DNA of 64,000 nt from Pelobates cultripes (lineage: Eukaryota; Chordata; Amphibia; Anura; Pelobatidae): NCBI GenBank assembly GCA_933207985.1, contig OW240914.1, positions 134,275,119 through 134,339,118 of the forward strand. The letters are read 5' to 3'. Made by a program: the position numbers and the translations under genes. The notes under the pieces were generated by a model. The model saw only the letters and a list, made by a program, of their open reading frames with translations. It ran no database searches and was not told where the DNA came from. Position 1 is the first letter of the stretch, and each line of letters begins with the position of its first letter. Shown piece after piece: positions 1 through 11,435 of this stretch.

Positions 1-650
1 TAACAGACACATAATTGAGATCAGACCACTGGACGTACAGGAACGGAGGGGGTTGAGGGCCCTGCTCGGTGAGCTTACATGCTAGAGGGAGTGGGGTATA
101 GTGACACAAAGGGTTAAAGAATTAAATAGTTTGTTAGAGAAGGGTTTATTGAGTGCTTGGTAGGTCATTTTTGACAGTTGCAGGAAAGGAGTCATGGGGT
201 GGGGGATGAGAAACTTGCTGACAGTTTAATTGATACGCTTTAATGAAGAAGTGAGTTTTCAAAGATTTTTTGAAGGAGTGGAGGCTGGGTGAAAGTCTGA
301 TTGAGGAGGGAAGGGAGTTCCACAGAATAGGTGCAGCCCTGGAGAAGTCTTGAAGGCAAGCATCAGAGATGGGGATCCGGGCAGAGGATAGGCGTAGGTC
401 TTGGGCTGAGCGCAGGGGTCTCGACGGGACATACTTGTGTATGAGGGAGAATAGGTATGTTGGAGCAGCATTATGTAGGGATTTGTAAGCAAGCGCCAGA
501 ATTTTGAATTGGGCCCTATATCTAACTAGAAGCCAATGCAGGGACTGACAGAGCGTGGAGGCGTGGGAGGTGCGACCGGATAGGAAAATAAGCCTCACAG
601 CTGCGTTCATTATAGATTGCAGCGGTGCAAGCAGGGAACATGTAAGACCG
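1..650 (-). mobile_element. L2 LINE, 3' end (C-terminal reverse transcriptase), truncated by the window edge
   Basis: The minus strand translates to the C-terminal part of an L2-clade RT polyprotein: NAAVRLIFLSGRTSHAS, QSLHWLLVRYRAQFKIL, YLFSLIHKYVPSRPLRS and a FKKSLKTHFF end. The 3' UTR reads across 1-110 (gagctcattgagcagggccc type on the minus strand). It is the same family as the L2 copy at 27930-29715. Frame is fairly well kept, but only about 170 codons remain. Confidence 0.85.
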
Positions 651-661
651 GTGAGAAGGGG

Positions 662-738
662 ATTGCACCTCTCACCCCTCACACACAATTCACCCCTCAC
701 ACACATTTCACCCCTCACACACAAACACACACATTGCA
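662..738. repeat. Short tandem array, cacccctcacacac units
   Basis: Four imperfect units of about 17-18 bp (cacccctcacacacaattt variants), abutting the L2 fragment and running into a (CA)n tract. Confidence 0.85.
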
Positions 739-2521
739 CCACTCCTCTGTTACAGGTCCTATCCTGGCAGACCCCAGGTAAGTTGTCAAATGGTTCTTAA
801 ACGGTTTGACTGCTTAGTCTGGGAGGGTGCCATGGCCATCCTGGAACCATAACCACTACAGAGAACTGTAATGGTTATTGTGCATGGATTGTGCCTGTAA
901 ATAATCTCCAAGTGCCCCTCCCAATATTCGGTTCTGGATCCCTTCCTGGGTGTGAAGGGGGTTTGCCTTTTGGCCACCCTTGCACTAGAGAGGGGTGGGC
1001 AAAACATTTTTTTACATTAGTTCTGCCCTTGTCTTCCTTAGCTCCTTAAATTTATTTTTTTTACTCTTATTTTATCTAGTCTAAGCACACAATCCACATA
1101 CAAACATTTTTAATCTTTCAGCCAGTACCTTTTAAAGTAGTATGATACCTATATTGAGTAGGGTATTTGGATAGTAGCAAGGCCAGGACTGGGAAAAATA
1201 TCTGGCCCGGGCATTTTTTTTTATCACAGCAGCCCATTGAGAAGGGCGGGGCCAGATGGGCATTTGTCATAACCAATGAAAGCACACCCCTTTTTAAAGT
1301 GAGCATGTTGGTTTAATATTCTTCCAGGGAAGTTTGTGCGAAGAGCCCTACTGAAAAGCTCTTGCATGAGAAAAAGGCCTTGTATTTGATTTGCGCAGCA
1401 CAAGCAAATTTTTTGACATACTTGTGCTGTGTTTGCTCGTGACTTGTCTAAGGTGTATCCATAAAAGGACCAGGAAAGCATATTGTGCATGTGTTTGGAG
1501 ACTGCTGTGAGATTACGTGTGTGTAGAGTGAACTGGTTGTGGCGTGGTGTTTTTTGTAAATAGGTCAGTTTCAGATGTGTTGTGTTTGTGGTTTGATATG
1601 GTTAGGTAGGGCTGTAGAGAACAATAGAGTGTGCATATAGGAGGCATAGTGTGCAGTGATTGGATTCAGCTGGTTCGTAGTGGTTTGCGAACCTGTTACT
1701 AACATTTAGCAAGTTCTCCAAACTGTCCGTGAAACTGGTCCGCATCAGGGCAACCTGCAGGTAGCAGGTAGGGAACCAGATGCTCACTAAGCCAGCTGGG
1801 AGAGTTCACTCACCACTGGACCACCAGGGTTTATATTGTCCACCCTCCCGGGTCAAAGGTAAGAAGGGAGTGGGGATATAAAGTTAATTTATTTTTTAAT
1901 TACAAACACATATTAATAAAACATTTATATATATATATAATACACATTTTTCCTTTCTCCCATCTGCCCGGCACAGTACCTCCCAAGCCCCTTTATTAAT
2001 TGTATTTGCAGTAAAGTTACTTGAGTAAATAAATAGCAATTGTAACTTTGCTGAGACAACTAAAAAATCCCATTAGGTCTCTAGTAAATCAAGCTGCAAG
2101 TGTCCTAAGCTTGCCATCTGATTTACTTACTTAAATTGTCCATCCTTAAAAGATTGGTATTATTCATCAGATCCTTAATGAATGCAAATGGGGCACTCTG
2201 GGGTTACTTATAATTCTGGGTATAGCTATAAAAGGGAAGCAATCATCTATGACATTTCATTGGTTTCCATTGCTCTACATTTAGCACCTTGCACCAGAAT
2301 AGTTCTTTGTAAATAACCCCCTTTATGTACACCTGTTTCTGCATTCAATACTGAATAGGAATCGGAATTGTCATTTGTCAGGCATTTGTCGTTAGTTTCC
2401 TGTGTGAGCCTATCAATTAAACTTGTAACTGTCATTAGGTCACTATACTCTTACATGGGACTGCTGCTTTAACTATTAGTATTAGCTCACTTCTCGTATG
2501 AGGTACTGATCATTAAACCTC
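739..2521. other. No gene seen; intergenic
   Basis: Short ORFs only, with no recognisable product. A piece near 1190 (aaggccaggactggg) resembles the terminal sequence of the hAT-like elements at 34698, but no partner end was found. A short (TA)n lies near 1928-1940. Confidence 0.5.
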
Positions 2522-2665
2522 TTAAAGGGGAACTATCACAAAAAAGAACATTTTATTATGTTGCAGCATAATAGTAATTATTATTATTAATAATAATATT
2601 TTATTATTTATATAGCAAATTCCATAGCACTGTACAATGGAATAATAATAATAATACAACTGCAA
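2522..2665 (-). repeat. TTAAAGG MITE end followed by L2-type 3' terminus with (ATT)n
   Basis: TTAAAGGGG at 2522 looks like a T2/Kolobok terminal motif. At 2572-2665 an ATT-rich tract flanks tttatatagcaaattccatagc and actgtacaatgg, the reverse complement of the L2 3' end also seen at 29660-29715. Confidence 0.55.
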
Positions 2666-3560
2666 TAATAATATTAATATATTTTACTTTGCAAAGTAGT
2701 AATGGCCAGATACAATTGAATCAAATGGTTGGATAATTTAACCCATTAAACATGATCCTATAATTTACATAGTCCCAGTAGGACAGACACTTTTCGTGTT
2801 ATAAGATCGGCATCAGTAACTGTATTAGCTGAAGTCTAAACATTTCCAGAAATAGCTCCATTCTGGGTGTTAGCAGTGACACGGAGCCTTTGTTGTGCGC
2901 ACTTGGGGGACAAAGTCAGTGTCCATCCGCAGATCAAATGTCACTAGTTCCCAGAATTGGCATAAGAGCCAGACACTGGATCAGTACTAACAAAATTAGA
3001 GACCGGAAGGTGATACATACAGAAGAATTACAATTAGAAGATTTATATTGCGTGCACAAAAAGATGTCTGTGTAAATGAAAGGGTCGTATCCATGAACGT
3101 GCGTGCCAGTGCTGTGTTTCTCTTGAACTGCCAAGAGTCCATACATAGTTACTACAGAGATGTTTGAGGGGGAACCATGCAAACCATCTATCATCTCTCT
3201 ACTAATTAAAACTTGTAATTTCTTCTTAAATGACTGGCTGCCTATTGCCATGCTGTGGGCAACATTGGCAATTGAAAAGGTTGCATTTTGACCCAGTGAC
3301 CCATTCCAATATATGTTAGAAACATAAGACTGGAAATACATAAAAGGTCTGATACAATAAAGCAACCTGCTTGAACCTGATTCCAAATTATTTATATTAA
3401 ATTACCGGTATGTAATATTACTCCTAAATGTATATACATTTTGATACATCACTTCCCATCACAGAAGGTAATACAAGAACTTTAGACTTACAGAGATATG
3501 CACGTGATATATTAATATGGGAGACAGGTAACCAATAATTAAAAATAATGGGATATATTA

Positions 3561-4248
3561 CATTGAACAAAATTATAAACGCAACACTTTTGTTTTTGCC
3601 CCCATGTTTTATGAGCTGAACTCAAAGATCTAAGACTTTTTCTATGTACACAAATGTCCTATTTCTCTCAAATATTCCCTGAGATGGTTTCTGACAGTTT
3701 GTGCAGAAATTCTTTGGTTATGCAAACTGATTGTTGCAGCAGCTGTCCGGGTGGCTGGTCTCAAACGATCTTGGAGGTGAAGATGCTGGATGTGGGGGTC
3801 CTGCGCTGGTGTGGTTACAGGTGATCTGCGGTTGTGAGGCCGGTTGGATGTACTGCCAAATTCTCTGAAATGCCTTTGGAGACAGCTTATGGTAGAGAAA
3901 TGAACATTCAATTCACGGGAAACAGCTCTGGTGGACATTCCTGCAGTCAGCATGCCAATTCCATACTCCCTCAAAACTTGAGACATCTGTGGCATTATGC
4001 TGTGTGATAAAACTGCACATTTTAGAGTGGCCTAAGGCACACCTTTGCAATAATCATCCTGTTTAATCAGCATCTTGATATGCCACACCTGTGAGGTGGA
4101 TGGATTATCTTGGTAAAGGAGAAGTGCTCACTAACACAGATTTAGACAGATTTGTGAACAATATTTGAGAGAAATGGGCCTTTTGTGTACATAGAAAAAG
4201 TCTATCGTAACAAAAACAAAAGTGTTGCATTTATAATTTTGTTCAGTG
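3561..4248 (-). mobile_element. Tc1/mariner element, 688-bp internal-deletion derivative with long inverted ends
   Basis: Both ends read CAYTGAACAAAATTATAAA and match over about 38 bp with two differences. A second inverted block (agactttttctatgtacaca and its partner) extends the terminal inverted repeats to about 115 bp. TA dinucleotides at 3559-3560 and 4249-4250 are the expected target duplication. Confidence 0.95.
3642..3995 (-). pseudogene. Tc1-like transposase, N-terminal DNA-binding part only
   Basis: 117 codons. Residues about 1-55 form a helix-turn-helix (VLREYGIGMLTAGMSTRAV, then ELNVHFSTISCLQRHF). A basic region RPHNRRSP and the start of a second HTH (ISAQTVRNHLRE) follow. The DDE catalytic domain is absent because the frame runs straight into the other inverted terminal block. 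It could bind ends but not cut. Similar deletion derivatives are common for Tc1 elements in fish and frogs. Confidence 0.9.
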
Positions 4249-4639
4249 TATAAACAAGGCAAAAGAAAGTATAAAAAGATAGAGGAACATGTTAGCCTTC
4301 TCGCTAACCTGAGATAAAAGTAACTAGTAATTGACATACTCTATGGTCAAAGGATCTTACTGGAGCCCCATGGCAATGTAATACTAATACGCGACGTTGC
4401 ATATAAAAAATGCAAAAGTAAATACAAATCTGGTGCAGGGGAAGGTAACCCAGTAAGAATTGGGTGTGCTACACTGAGAAATGGTGGGAGTGTGGAAATG
4501 AGATGCTAAATAGTACTCAACTAGGTCAGGATTCACCAGTCCTGGATAAGAAGCTAAATAAAATAAAATACTAACCTTGAAACTAAGTCCTGGATAAAAA
4601 TGCAACACAGTATCAACCTACAGGTGCAAACCTGGGTGC

Positions 4640-4795
4640 ATATAATGATACAAATATAATTATTTATATAGAGCCAACACATTGTGCAGCACTGTACAAT
4701 AGGCAGACAAACATTTAATTCTAACAAAACATATATAACATATGGGAACAGGAGGCGTAGAGGGCCGTTCCCAAAAAAGCTTACAATCAGTGTGG
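4640..4795 (-). repeat. SINE/L2-tail repeat (minus orientation)
   Basis: tatttatatagagccaacac, then gcagcactgtacaataggcagacaaac and gggaacaggaggcgtagagg. This is the inverted L2-type 3' terminus plus a body I recognise as a widespread amphibian repeat. Exact family not resolved. Confidence 0.55.
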
Positions 4796-5323
4796 CAGAA
4801 ATCTTTTTATTCACTTTTAATATGAAAGTTTGTTCTGAAAACTCTAGTCTCCAATATGTGACCTTTGTCACATCTACTTTGTCCATTGTAAAAATAGTGG
4901 TATTTAAAACTAATCACCTTTATGCAACTATCATTGTTCAATACAGCTTATGAAACAAACAATCACTTGTGTTGTAAATGTTTTACAATGTTAAATCGTC
5001 CCTGAGAAATTCCATTAACGCTGTTTAATCTGCCCACATCATCATTAATTTATGCAGAGGGCACAAAAAATGTGGTAATATAAACAATTTAAACAACCTT
5101 TATTCTGCTTTATTATAACTATATATTAGCAAAACAAAGCAATGCTTAAAATGTATTTTTCTGTAAAACACAATGCTTTATATATTAAAACCATAAAACG
5201 CTGTTTACAAGTTAGAATGTGGATATTAAAACTATAATGTGCTCAGAATAAGCCAGCGATATTGTATAAAAAGTTCTAGTTCTTTGTTCTTTGTTTCCGA
5301 GTTGATGGATTCAGATAAGTCAC
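4796..5323. other. AT-rich intergenic sequence, nothing recognised
   Basis: No ORF with a recognisable motif and no clear repeat ends. Confidence 0.5.
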
Positions 5324-5415
5324 TGAAGGGGTTTTAACCCCTTCAGCAACATGGTATGGAGGGTGGGAGGGAGGGGGCGCTGCAGGATCCTGCAGTGCCA
5401 GGAAAACGGGTTAAG
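5324..5415. repeat. Small palindromic MITE-like segment
   Basis: Contains a perfect hairpin, CTGAAGGGGTT-TT-AACCCCTTCAG (5324-5347), a G-rich middle, the 16-bp palindrome CTGCAGGATCCTGCAG, and GGGTTAA at the right end. Ends TTAACCC and GGGTTAA are inverted relative to each other. Confidence 0.5.
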
Positions 5416-5929
5416 ATTTCAATCCACTGGGTTAATGATGTTAGCTGTGAGTTAAGTTCTGCTGGTTCCATTATTTAGGCTCAGTCGATATGTAATACTT
5501 AGGAATAAAAGTTTGTTGGAACCCAATTGCAGATTTAGATATAAAGATATTCTGTCACTTTAAGAATATTTAAAGTAAGTGTTTTATTGCTTAGGTCTTG
5601 ATATAACAGAATAGCTTTTAGTAGCAATTCAATCTTTAGTATGCAGATCCTTATTTGAATACTTACACAATGTCTAGTAGAATTACATGCAGAGTATAAA
5701 CAAGAAGTGTATGCAGGAGTTGTACAGGATATATTCAGGTTGCAATTTACCATTTTTACATACTTTTTGCATTTTTGTTGAGTATTTCTTACACTTAATA
5801 TGTGCCATTGTCATAAAATCACCCGAATTATGCTTAGTTACATCTTCTGAGTAAACAATGTGTGCAATGTATGACTTAGACACTATTTTGTGAAGTTACA
5901 GTGCTGCAAAAGAGACATGACAACTACAG
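5416..5929. other. AT-rich intergenic sequence, nothing recognised
   Basis: Short minus-strand ORFs only, without motifs. Confidence 0.5.
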
Positions 5930-6610
5930 GTTTTTAAGTGTGAATTTTCCTGGAGGATTTTGATGCATCCGTGTCCCACTGGAGCACTTTAGCAGGCTAC
6001 ATATTCCAACTACACCATAAAGGCGTATCTTTTCTTAAAGAAGACATCCCAGTGTATTTCAAACGGCATATTTTAAACCTTGGCATGGGATCCTTTTTCC
6101 GCTAGCTAGTACCAAGTGTAGTGGTAAGAAGCATTTTTTTTCTGCCTTTTTGACACACAAAGTGAGTTTGCATAGTATATTTTGCAAACCTTATGTGTGC
6201 TACGGCTGTATAATACTTCATATGTTGTTAAGCTATGTCATCTGAGTACAGCAATACCCCCATATGCACCTTTGACTAGATGGGCCGAATGGTTCTTATC
6301 TGCCGTCACATTCTATGTTTCTATGTTTCTATGTTTGCCAGGTATATGTGGATGTTGAAGGAGCACATTTGAGACGCAGCCATTCAGTTTTTTTTCTTAC
6401 TTTGAAGTTTTATGCTGTGTCCATGTTCCATTTTGGAGTAGTTTAGCTGGTTTGCTATTCAAACTACCCCACAAATGCATACCATTTTTTTAAGAGTACT
6501 CCCTCGGGTATTTCAAAAGGCTTATTTTGAACCTTAGCGTGGGATCATTTCTTTTCTAGTTTGTTGCAGTTGTAGTGGTAATGAGCATTCAAGAATTTAT
6601 TGTTTTACTT
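5930..6610. repeat. Two diverged copies of a satellite-like unit, split by a CR1 tail
   Basis: Unit 1 (about 5940-6160) and unit 2 (about 6410-6600) share, in order: tgtccca/catgttcca, an actacnccanaa block, gtatttcaaa-ggc/catatttt-aacctt, gcgtggGATC/catgggatcc and tgtagtggtaa-agcatt. They are tandem and clearly related but heavily diverged. Confidence 0.7.
6274..6337 (+). mobile_element. CR1 LINE 3' end
   Basis: gactagatgggccgaatggt, then tcttatctgccgtcacattc followed by (tatgttt)n. This is the CR1 terminus with its short microsatellite tail. It matches the ends at 16850-16884 (+) and 48660-48700 (-). Confidence 0.85.
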
Positions 6611-8454
6611 TGTTAAACTTGTTTTACTTTTTAAAACCTTTTTTTAAACTTTTTTACTTATTACACTTTTTAAAACTTTCTTAAACTTTTTTACACTTTT
6701 CAAATATTTATAAACTTTTTTTCTGTTAACCCCAAACTAGCAGTAAGCAGCACTAACAGTAAATTCCCCAATTTCCCATAACTCCCACCCACCCCAACTA
6801 GCAATATAATTTTTAAATATTTAAATTAATTAATTAAATAAATTGAACACCTGATGATTAAAAAAAAAGAAAAGTTAACCCTCCGGGGCTAAAAAATAAT
6901 AATCAGTTAACAGTATAATACTGTCATCCGTATTTTGATCACTGTAGGCAGGGATCTGATGGCAGGGAAGGGGTTGATTTTATTAGAGATGGGAAAGGGT
7001 GGTGGGATTCAACTCAATCTTTATTTTTCACAGGGAGAAGAGGATCAGCAGTGATCCGTCACCCTGCACTTCACACTGACCATGGAAGCGCAGGGAGGCG
7101 GACCAGGAGTCCATGCAGTACATGTGCTCGCCCTGACAGAAGTGACAGCACGATTGGGTGCTCCTGGTCTGCCTCGGATACCGCGGAAGACTGGAGAAGC
7201 ATTAACCCCGCAATTGGGGTGATCGAAGTGATCTGGGGTCAACTTTAGTAAATGATGGAATTTTTCCGTCATGCGTCCTTAACGGTAGGACAAGCATGGC
7301 AGAAAATTTCCGTCTAGCGTTGGGAAGGGGTTAATGTTTAAACACTGATTTTAATGGAGGTAGCAATAAATATAAGCTTAACTGTATCGATAATTCTACA
7401 AGTACAAAAGCTACTGTAAACAAAGGACATCACATCCCATCGCTTAGGTTGAATTTTTTTTTTAGCTATGTAGATTGACATACAGTATCTAATATATGCA
7501 ATGTTTATACTTTTATTTTTTAGCCGTACCAACTGCCATCTGGGAATTCCTAATTTTATGTTTTGTTAGTTTAATTTCCGGCTCTGAAAAGAAACATTGA
7601 ATGTTCCTTATCCAGCATTGCATGGGAAAATACCTTGGACCATTATCAAGTACATCTGTTTGTGATATAAATTCGTAACACAAACCTAGAGTCTATAATA
7701 CGTGCCAGGCTCAGTGAGCAGTTTTATTTATTCTTTCTCAGGTTTGTTCTATTTCTGTAAAACATTAAATTGTAATCTTGCTTTCGTGAGATCTCATTGG
7801 GGAATGCAATTGTGTTACAAGGTCTGGAATAAATCTTGTGTAGTAGTGGAAGGTAGTAGTGAATATACTTTATTGTGTTTTTCAGCAGTCATGTGCCAAC
7901 TGATACTATAACCACTGTACAATAAAGGAAACCCTACATAATTCGGCTAATCATGTGCTGTCCCTCTGAAAGATATTGGACATGCTGTGCATGTAACTCA
8001 TTCTCAGTGAAGTAAAGCATCTTAGGTGCAACTTTTTCCCCAAAACTCCTACGTTTTTTCCCCCAAACTCCTAAGTTCAAACGAGTTATTGCTGAATTCC
8101 AGTTTGTTTGGTTTTGAATTCCTTATTTTTATATTGTTGACATTTCAATAAAAAAGATATATATCAGATAAGTAAGGTAAGTGACATGATTGCTGAACTA
8201 TTTTTTTATATTAATTTAAGATAACATCACTCTAGTGAACCCTGAGGTGCATATTACATGGAGACACATATTAGAAGGGTGTGGCACACAGGGAGTCCTA
8301 GAGATGGGAACCTAAATATGCGATAGGGAAAGACACATTAGGAAACCTGCTCGGTCATATTAGTGTTTAGCATTACAAGCTTAGACAATTCCGAAAAGTG
8401 GAATGCACTGTGGTTCGTAGCGCACAGGAGTAGAAAAATCAGGGTACACAAACA
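6611..8454. other. Intergenic; T-rich low complexity then nothing recognised
   Basis: 6611-6720 is a degenerate ttttaaaac/acttttttaaac tandem. 7000-7330 is a GC-richer block of probable repeat origin without identified ends. No gene. Confidence 0.5.
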
Positions 8455-8852
8455 TATATTCCTAACGCTAAAGTGCTGAAGTGGCTGTTTAGGTTACCAA
8501 CACACCGCTCTGATCTCTCGCGGCTGGCCTCGCCCAGCTCTACCTCCATGGCTGAGATCATCAATCTTGACAATCTCAGCCAATCCAATGCTTTCCCATA
8601 GGAAAGAATTGGGAGCCTATTGCACTGCTAATGCAAATGCGCTGCAAAACGTTCAGGGTGGAGACTGCACAACACTGGAATAGGAATTACCTATTATGGC
8701 CATCTGAGTGACTGCCACTAGCGATGTTACTAGACACCAATGTAAGCACAGCCCTTTTCTGTTTACATTGAAAAGTCTGCAGGGACAGAATATATACACC
8801 AGAGCAACTACATTAAGCTGTAGTGTTTCTGGTGACTATACTGTCCCTTTAA
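8455..8852. mobile_element. T2/Kolobok-type MITE
   Basis: Right end ggtgactatactgtcccttt closes on TTAA at 8849-8852. The left part (cctaacgctaaagtgctgaag) matches the left subterminal sequence of sister copies. The interior (aatccaatgctttcccatag, gaatagg, gagtgactgccactag) is shared with 9999-10402 and 35090-35437. Confidence 0.75.
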
Positions 8853-9998
8853 TTTAACTTTTCAGATTTCACAGAAACATATTTGTTAAATATATAACTA
8901 AACAAAACATTTTAAGTCCTGGACAGTGACAGTTGCCCTTTAAGTACATCCTAAAATTATCCTACCACTGGTGTTGTTTAACAATGGTTAGAAAAGTAAA
9001 ATTTCAAGTTAGTGCACTCTTTTCACCTTTTTTTATACAATATAATGTGTACCTATAGTTTACAATATTATAGATAAAAATAAAAACAAACAAAAAAAAC
9101 AACTACAATGAATAAAATAATAAACGACTACAAGAAATAAAGCGTGCAAAAGAAAAAGCATCTGGGAACGCTATAGAGATGCAGGGGTTTGATTACTATA
9201 ATTCTTCATGCAGTACTCAGAAGCAGATGTGCCAGTTGTGATGTTACATGATACAATTAACAATCAGTGATACAATTAATTAGTGCTCTCAATAGGGCCT
9301 GTCTGAATTGCTGGGAATTGAAACAAAACCAGTCAAGCAATAATCTGATAGATTGTTAAACAATAAAAAGAACACTAACACAATCTTGGTAATCACAATC
9401 TTCGTAATCTGTACATATTAGTAGAATCGGTGTCTGCATGTTCTTACATCTTTGCTTATCCTTAGAAGGTAACCATAGGGAGTTATTCTCTTAACACTGC
9501 GTTTTGGAGACTTGGCTAAAATAGACTAACATGAATTAATGTACATCTCAGCTATGTTTGCAGTGATTTCTATATTTGCTTGTCTATTTACCACAATGAG
9601 ATTGTTTTACTGCTGCCAGAAATAGTGCAGTCACAAGCACTTGGTGCTACTTCAAGTGGCTGTTGTGCTACTTCAACAGCCGTGGTGCTACTTCAAGTGT
9701 GCTTGTTGGTCAACATCTAACAGCAGCATAGTTTGAACAAGGCTAATCCGCTGAGTAGAAGATATCATTGACAAATAACTTGAATCAAGGGTACCTCTGA
9801 CATCTGGTTTAGCCACTTGTGTACTTTGATTCCAAGCAGAAAAAGTTTCAGCACACCTCCGTATTTACACAGAATATTTGAAGAATTGATTGTCATCCAT
9901 TATAATACTAGTGATAACCAGCTTCTTGTACCTAAAGGCAGGACATAACAATGTACTAGAATGATACTAGTTACATTTTACCCCAGATAAAGGAGCAC
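8853..9998. other. Intergenic; a short tandem repeat and a lone TTAAAGG end
   Basis: TTAAAGGGC (minus) at 8936-8944 is an isolated MITE-like end. 9640-9700 holds three to four copies of a 12-bp word (gtgctacttcaa) in about 24-bp register. No gene. Confidence 0.5.
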
Positions 9999-10402
9999 TT
10001 AAAGGAACACTATAGTGCAAGAATTCCTTTTTAGGCCTCCCTGTCTGTGGACATTGAAGGTTTAAAACCTTTCACTCATGCCGTACCTGTCTCGATCTCA
10101 GCAAACTGCTGCCCTGGCCGATCAGCATCTCCTCATAGAAATGTATTGGATCAATGCATTTGTTTGGGGAACGGTCAGCACCTCTATCCAGAGCGTGTTG
10201 ATATTGAACACACTGAGATAGGAAGCACCTCTAATGGCTGCCTGAATGACTGCCAGTAAAAATGTTCCAAGGCAGCAATGTAAGCACTGCCTTTTCTTGG
10301 AAATGACAGTGCTTACAATGCTAACATTGGATGGACATGCTGTAGACACCTAAAGCACTATATTAAGTTGCAGTGGTTCTGGTGACTATAATGTACCTTT
10401 AA
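9999..10402. mobile_element. T2/Kolobok-type MITE, complete, 404 bp
   Basis: Bounded by TTAA at 9999-10002 and 10399-10402. Ends are TTAAAGGAACACTATAGTGC and, inverted, TTAAAGGTACATTATAGTCA. Its interior is shared with the copies at 8455 and 35090. Confidence 0.85.
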
Positions 10403-10625
10403 TTCCTTAATTAATTATTAGCATTTTTGTAATGCCAACATATTCCACAGCACTTTACAATTATTGAAGGGTATTTGAAAAAGGCTTACAATCTATTAGA
10501 TTTTGATGTAGGCAGATATATATCATTGGGGACACTTACTGTTGTGGTAATATAACCAGGATTCAAACCAGATTTCCTAGTTTCAAGGCAGTGACTATAC
10601 TACAGCTCTATCCAGATGAACTATT
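10403..10625 (-). repeat. MIR-like SINE with L2-type tail (minus)
   Basis: On the minus strand it runs from a tRNA-like head with a B-box-like ggtttgaatcc, through ccacaacagtaagtg and gtaggcag-type core words, to tgtaaagtgctgtggaatat and gttggc, the L2-related 3' end. This is the MIR/CORE-SINE layout. Confidence 0.65.
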
Positions 10626-10733
10626 ACCACAGTCTTGTTTCTAGTCCAACACAAGGTGTATCTCTTATTTCGTTTTGGCAATTCTATGCAGCCATGTTGT
10701 AAAAAATTGAGCCCATTCCATAGAATAAGAGCC

Positions 10734-11435
10734 TTAAAGGGACAATAGTCACCAAAACAACTCTAGCTTAGTGAAGCAGTTTTGGTGTATAGATCATGTC
10801 CCTGCATTCTCACTGCTCAATTCTTTGCCATTTATGAGTTAAATTACTTTGTTTATTAACCCTAGTCACACCTCCCTGCATGTGACCTGCACAGCCTTCC
10901 TAAACACTTCATGTAAAGAGTCATCTAATGTTTATCCTTCCTTTATTGCACGTTCTGTTTAATTTAGATTTTCTTATACCCTGCTATGTTAATAGCTTGC
11001 TAGACCCTGCAAGAGCCTCCTGTATGTGATTAAAGTTCAATTTACAGAGCAAGAAATAAAATTGTTTATGGTAAATTACATCTGATTGAAAGTGAAACCA
11101 GTTTTTTTTTCATGCAGGCCATGTCAATCAGAGCCAGGGAAGGTGAGACAAGAGCTGCATAAACAGAAACAAAGTGATTTAACTCCTAAATGGCAGTGAA
11201 TTGAGCAGTGAAACCTGAAAAACATGATCTGCACACTAAAACTGCCTCATTAAGCTTCATTGCCAATGGGAGTCTTTCTTAGGTTCATTAAAGTATGACA
11301 TTATCAGAGGAAGCACACTGACTGCAGATCTTAAAAGCATTCTCCATACGCCATTATTTTGCATATAAAATAAGTAGGTGATGCAAAACTGATTTGTATC
11401 ATTCAAATTAACATTTTTATGTCCTGCCCCTTTAA
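10734..11435. mobile_element. T2/Kolobok-type element, 702 bp, with long inverted arms
   Basis: TTAA at both borders (10734-10737, 11432-11435). Subterminal arms at about 10790-10860 and 11160-11230 are inverted copies (for example tgctcaattctttgccattt against aatggcagtgaattgagca), so the middle folds as a long hairpin. The right end is partly replaced. Confidence 0.8.

Noticed and set aside
10560..10580. B-box-like ggtttgaatcc as a tRNA gene
   Set aside because: No cloverleaf can be drawn; it belongs to a MIR-like SINE with an L2-type tail.
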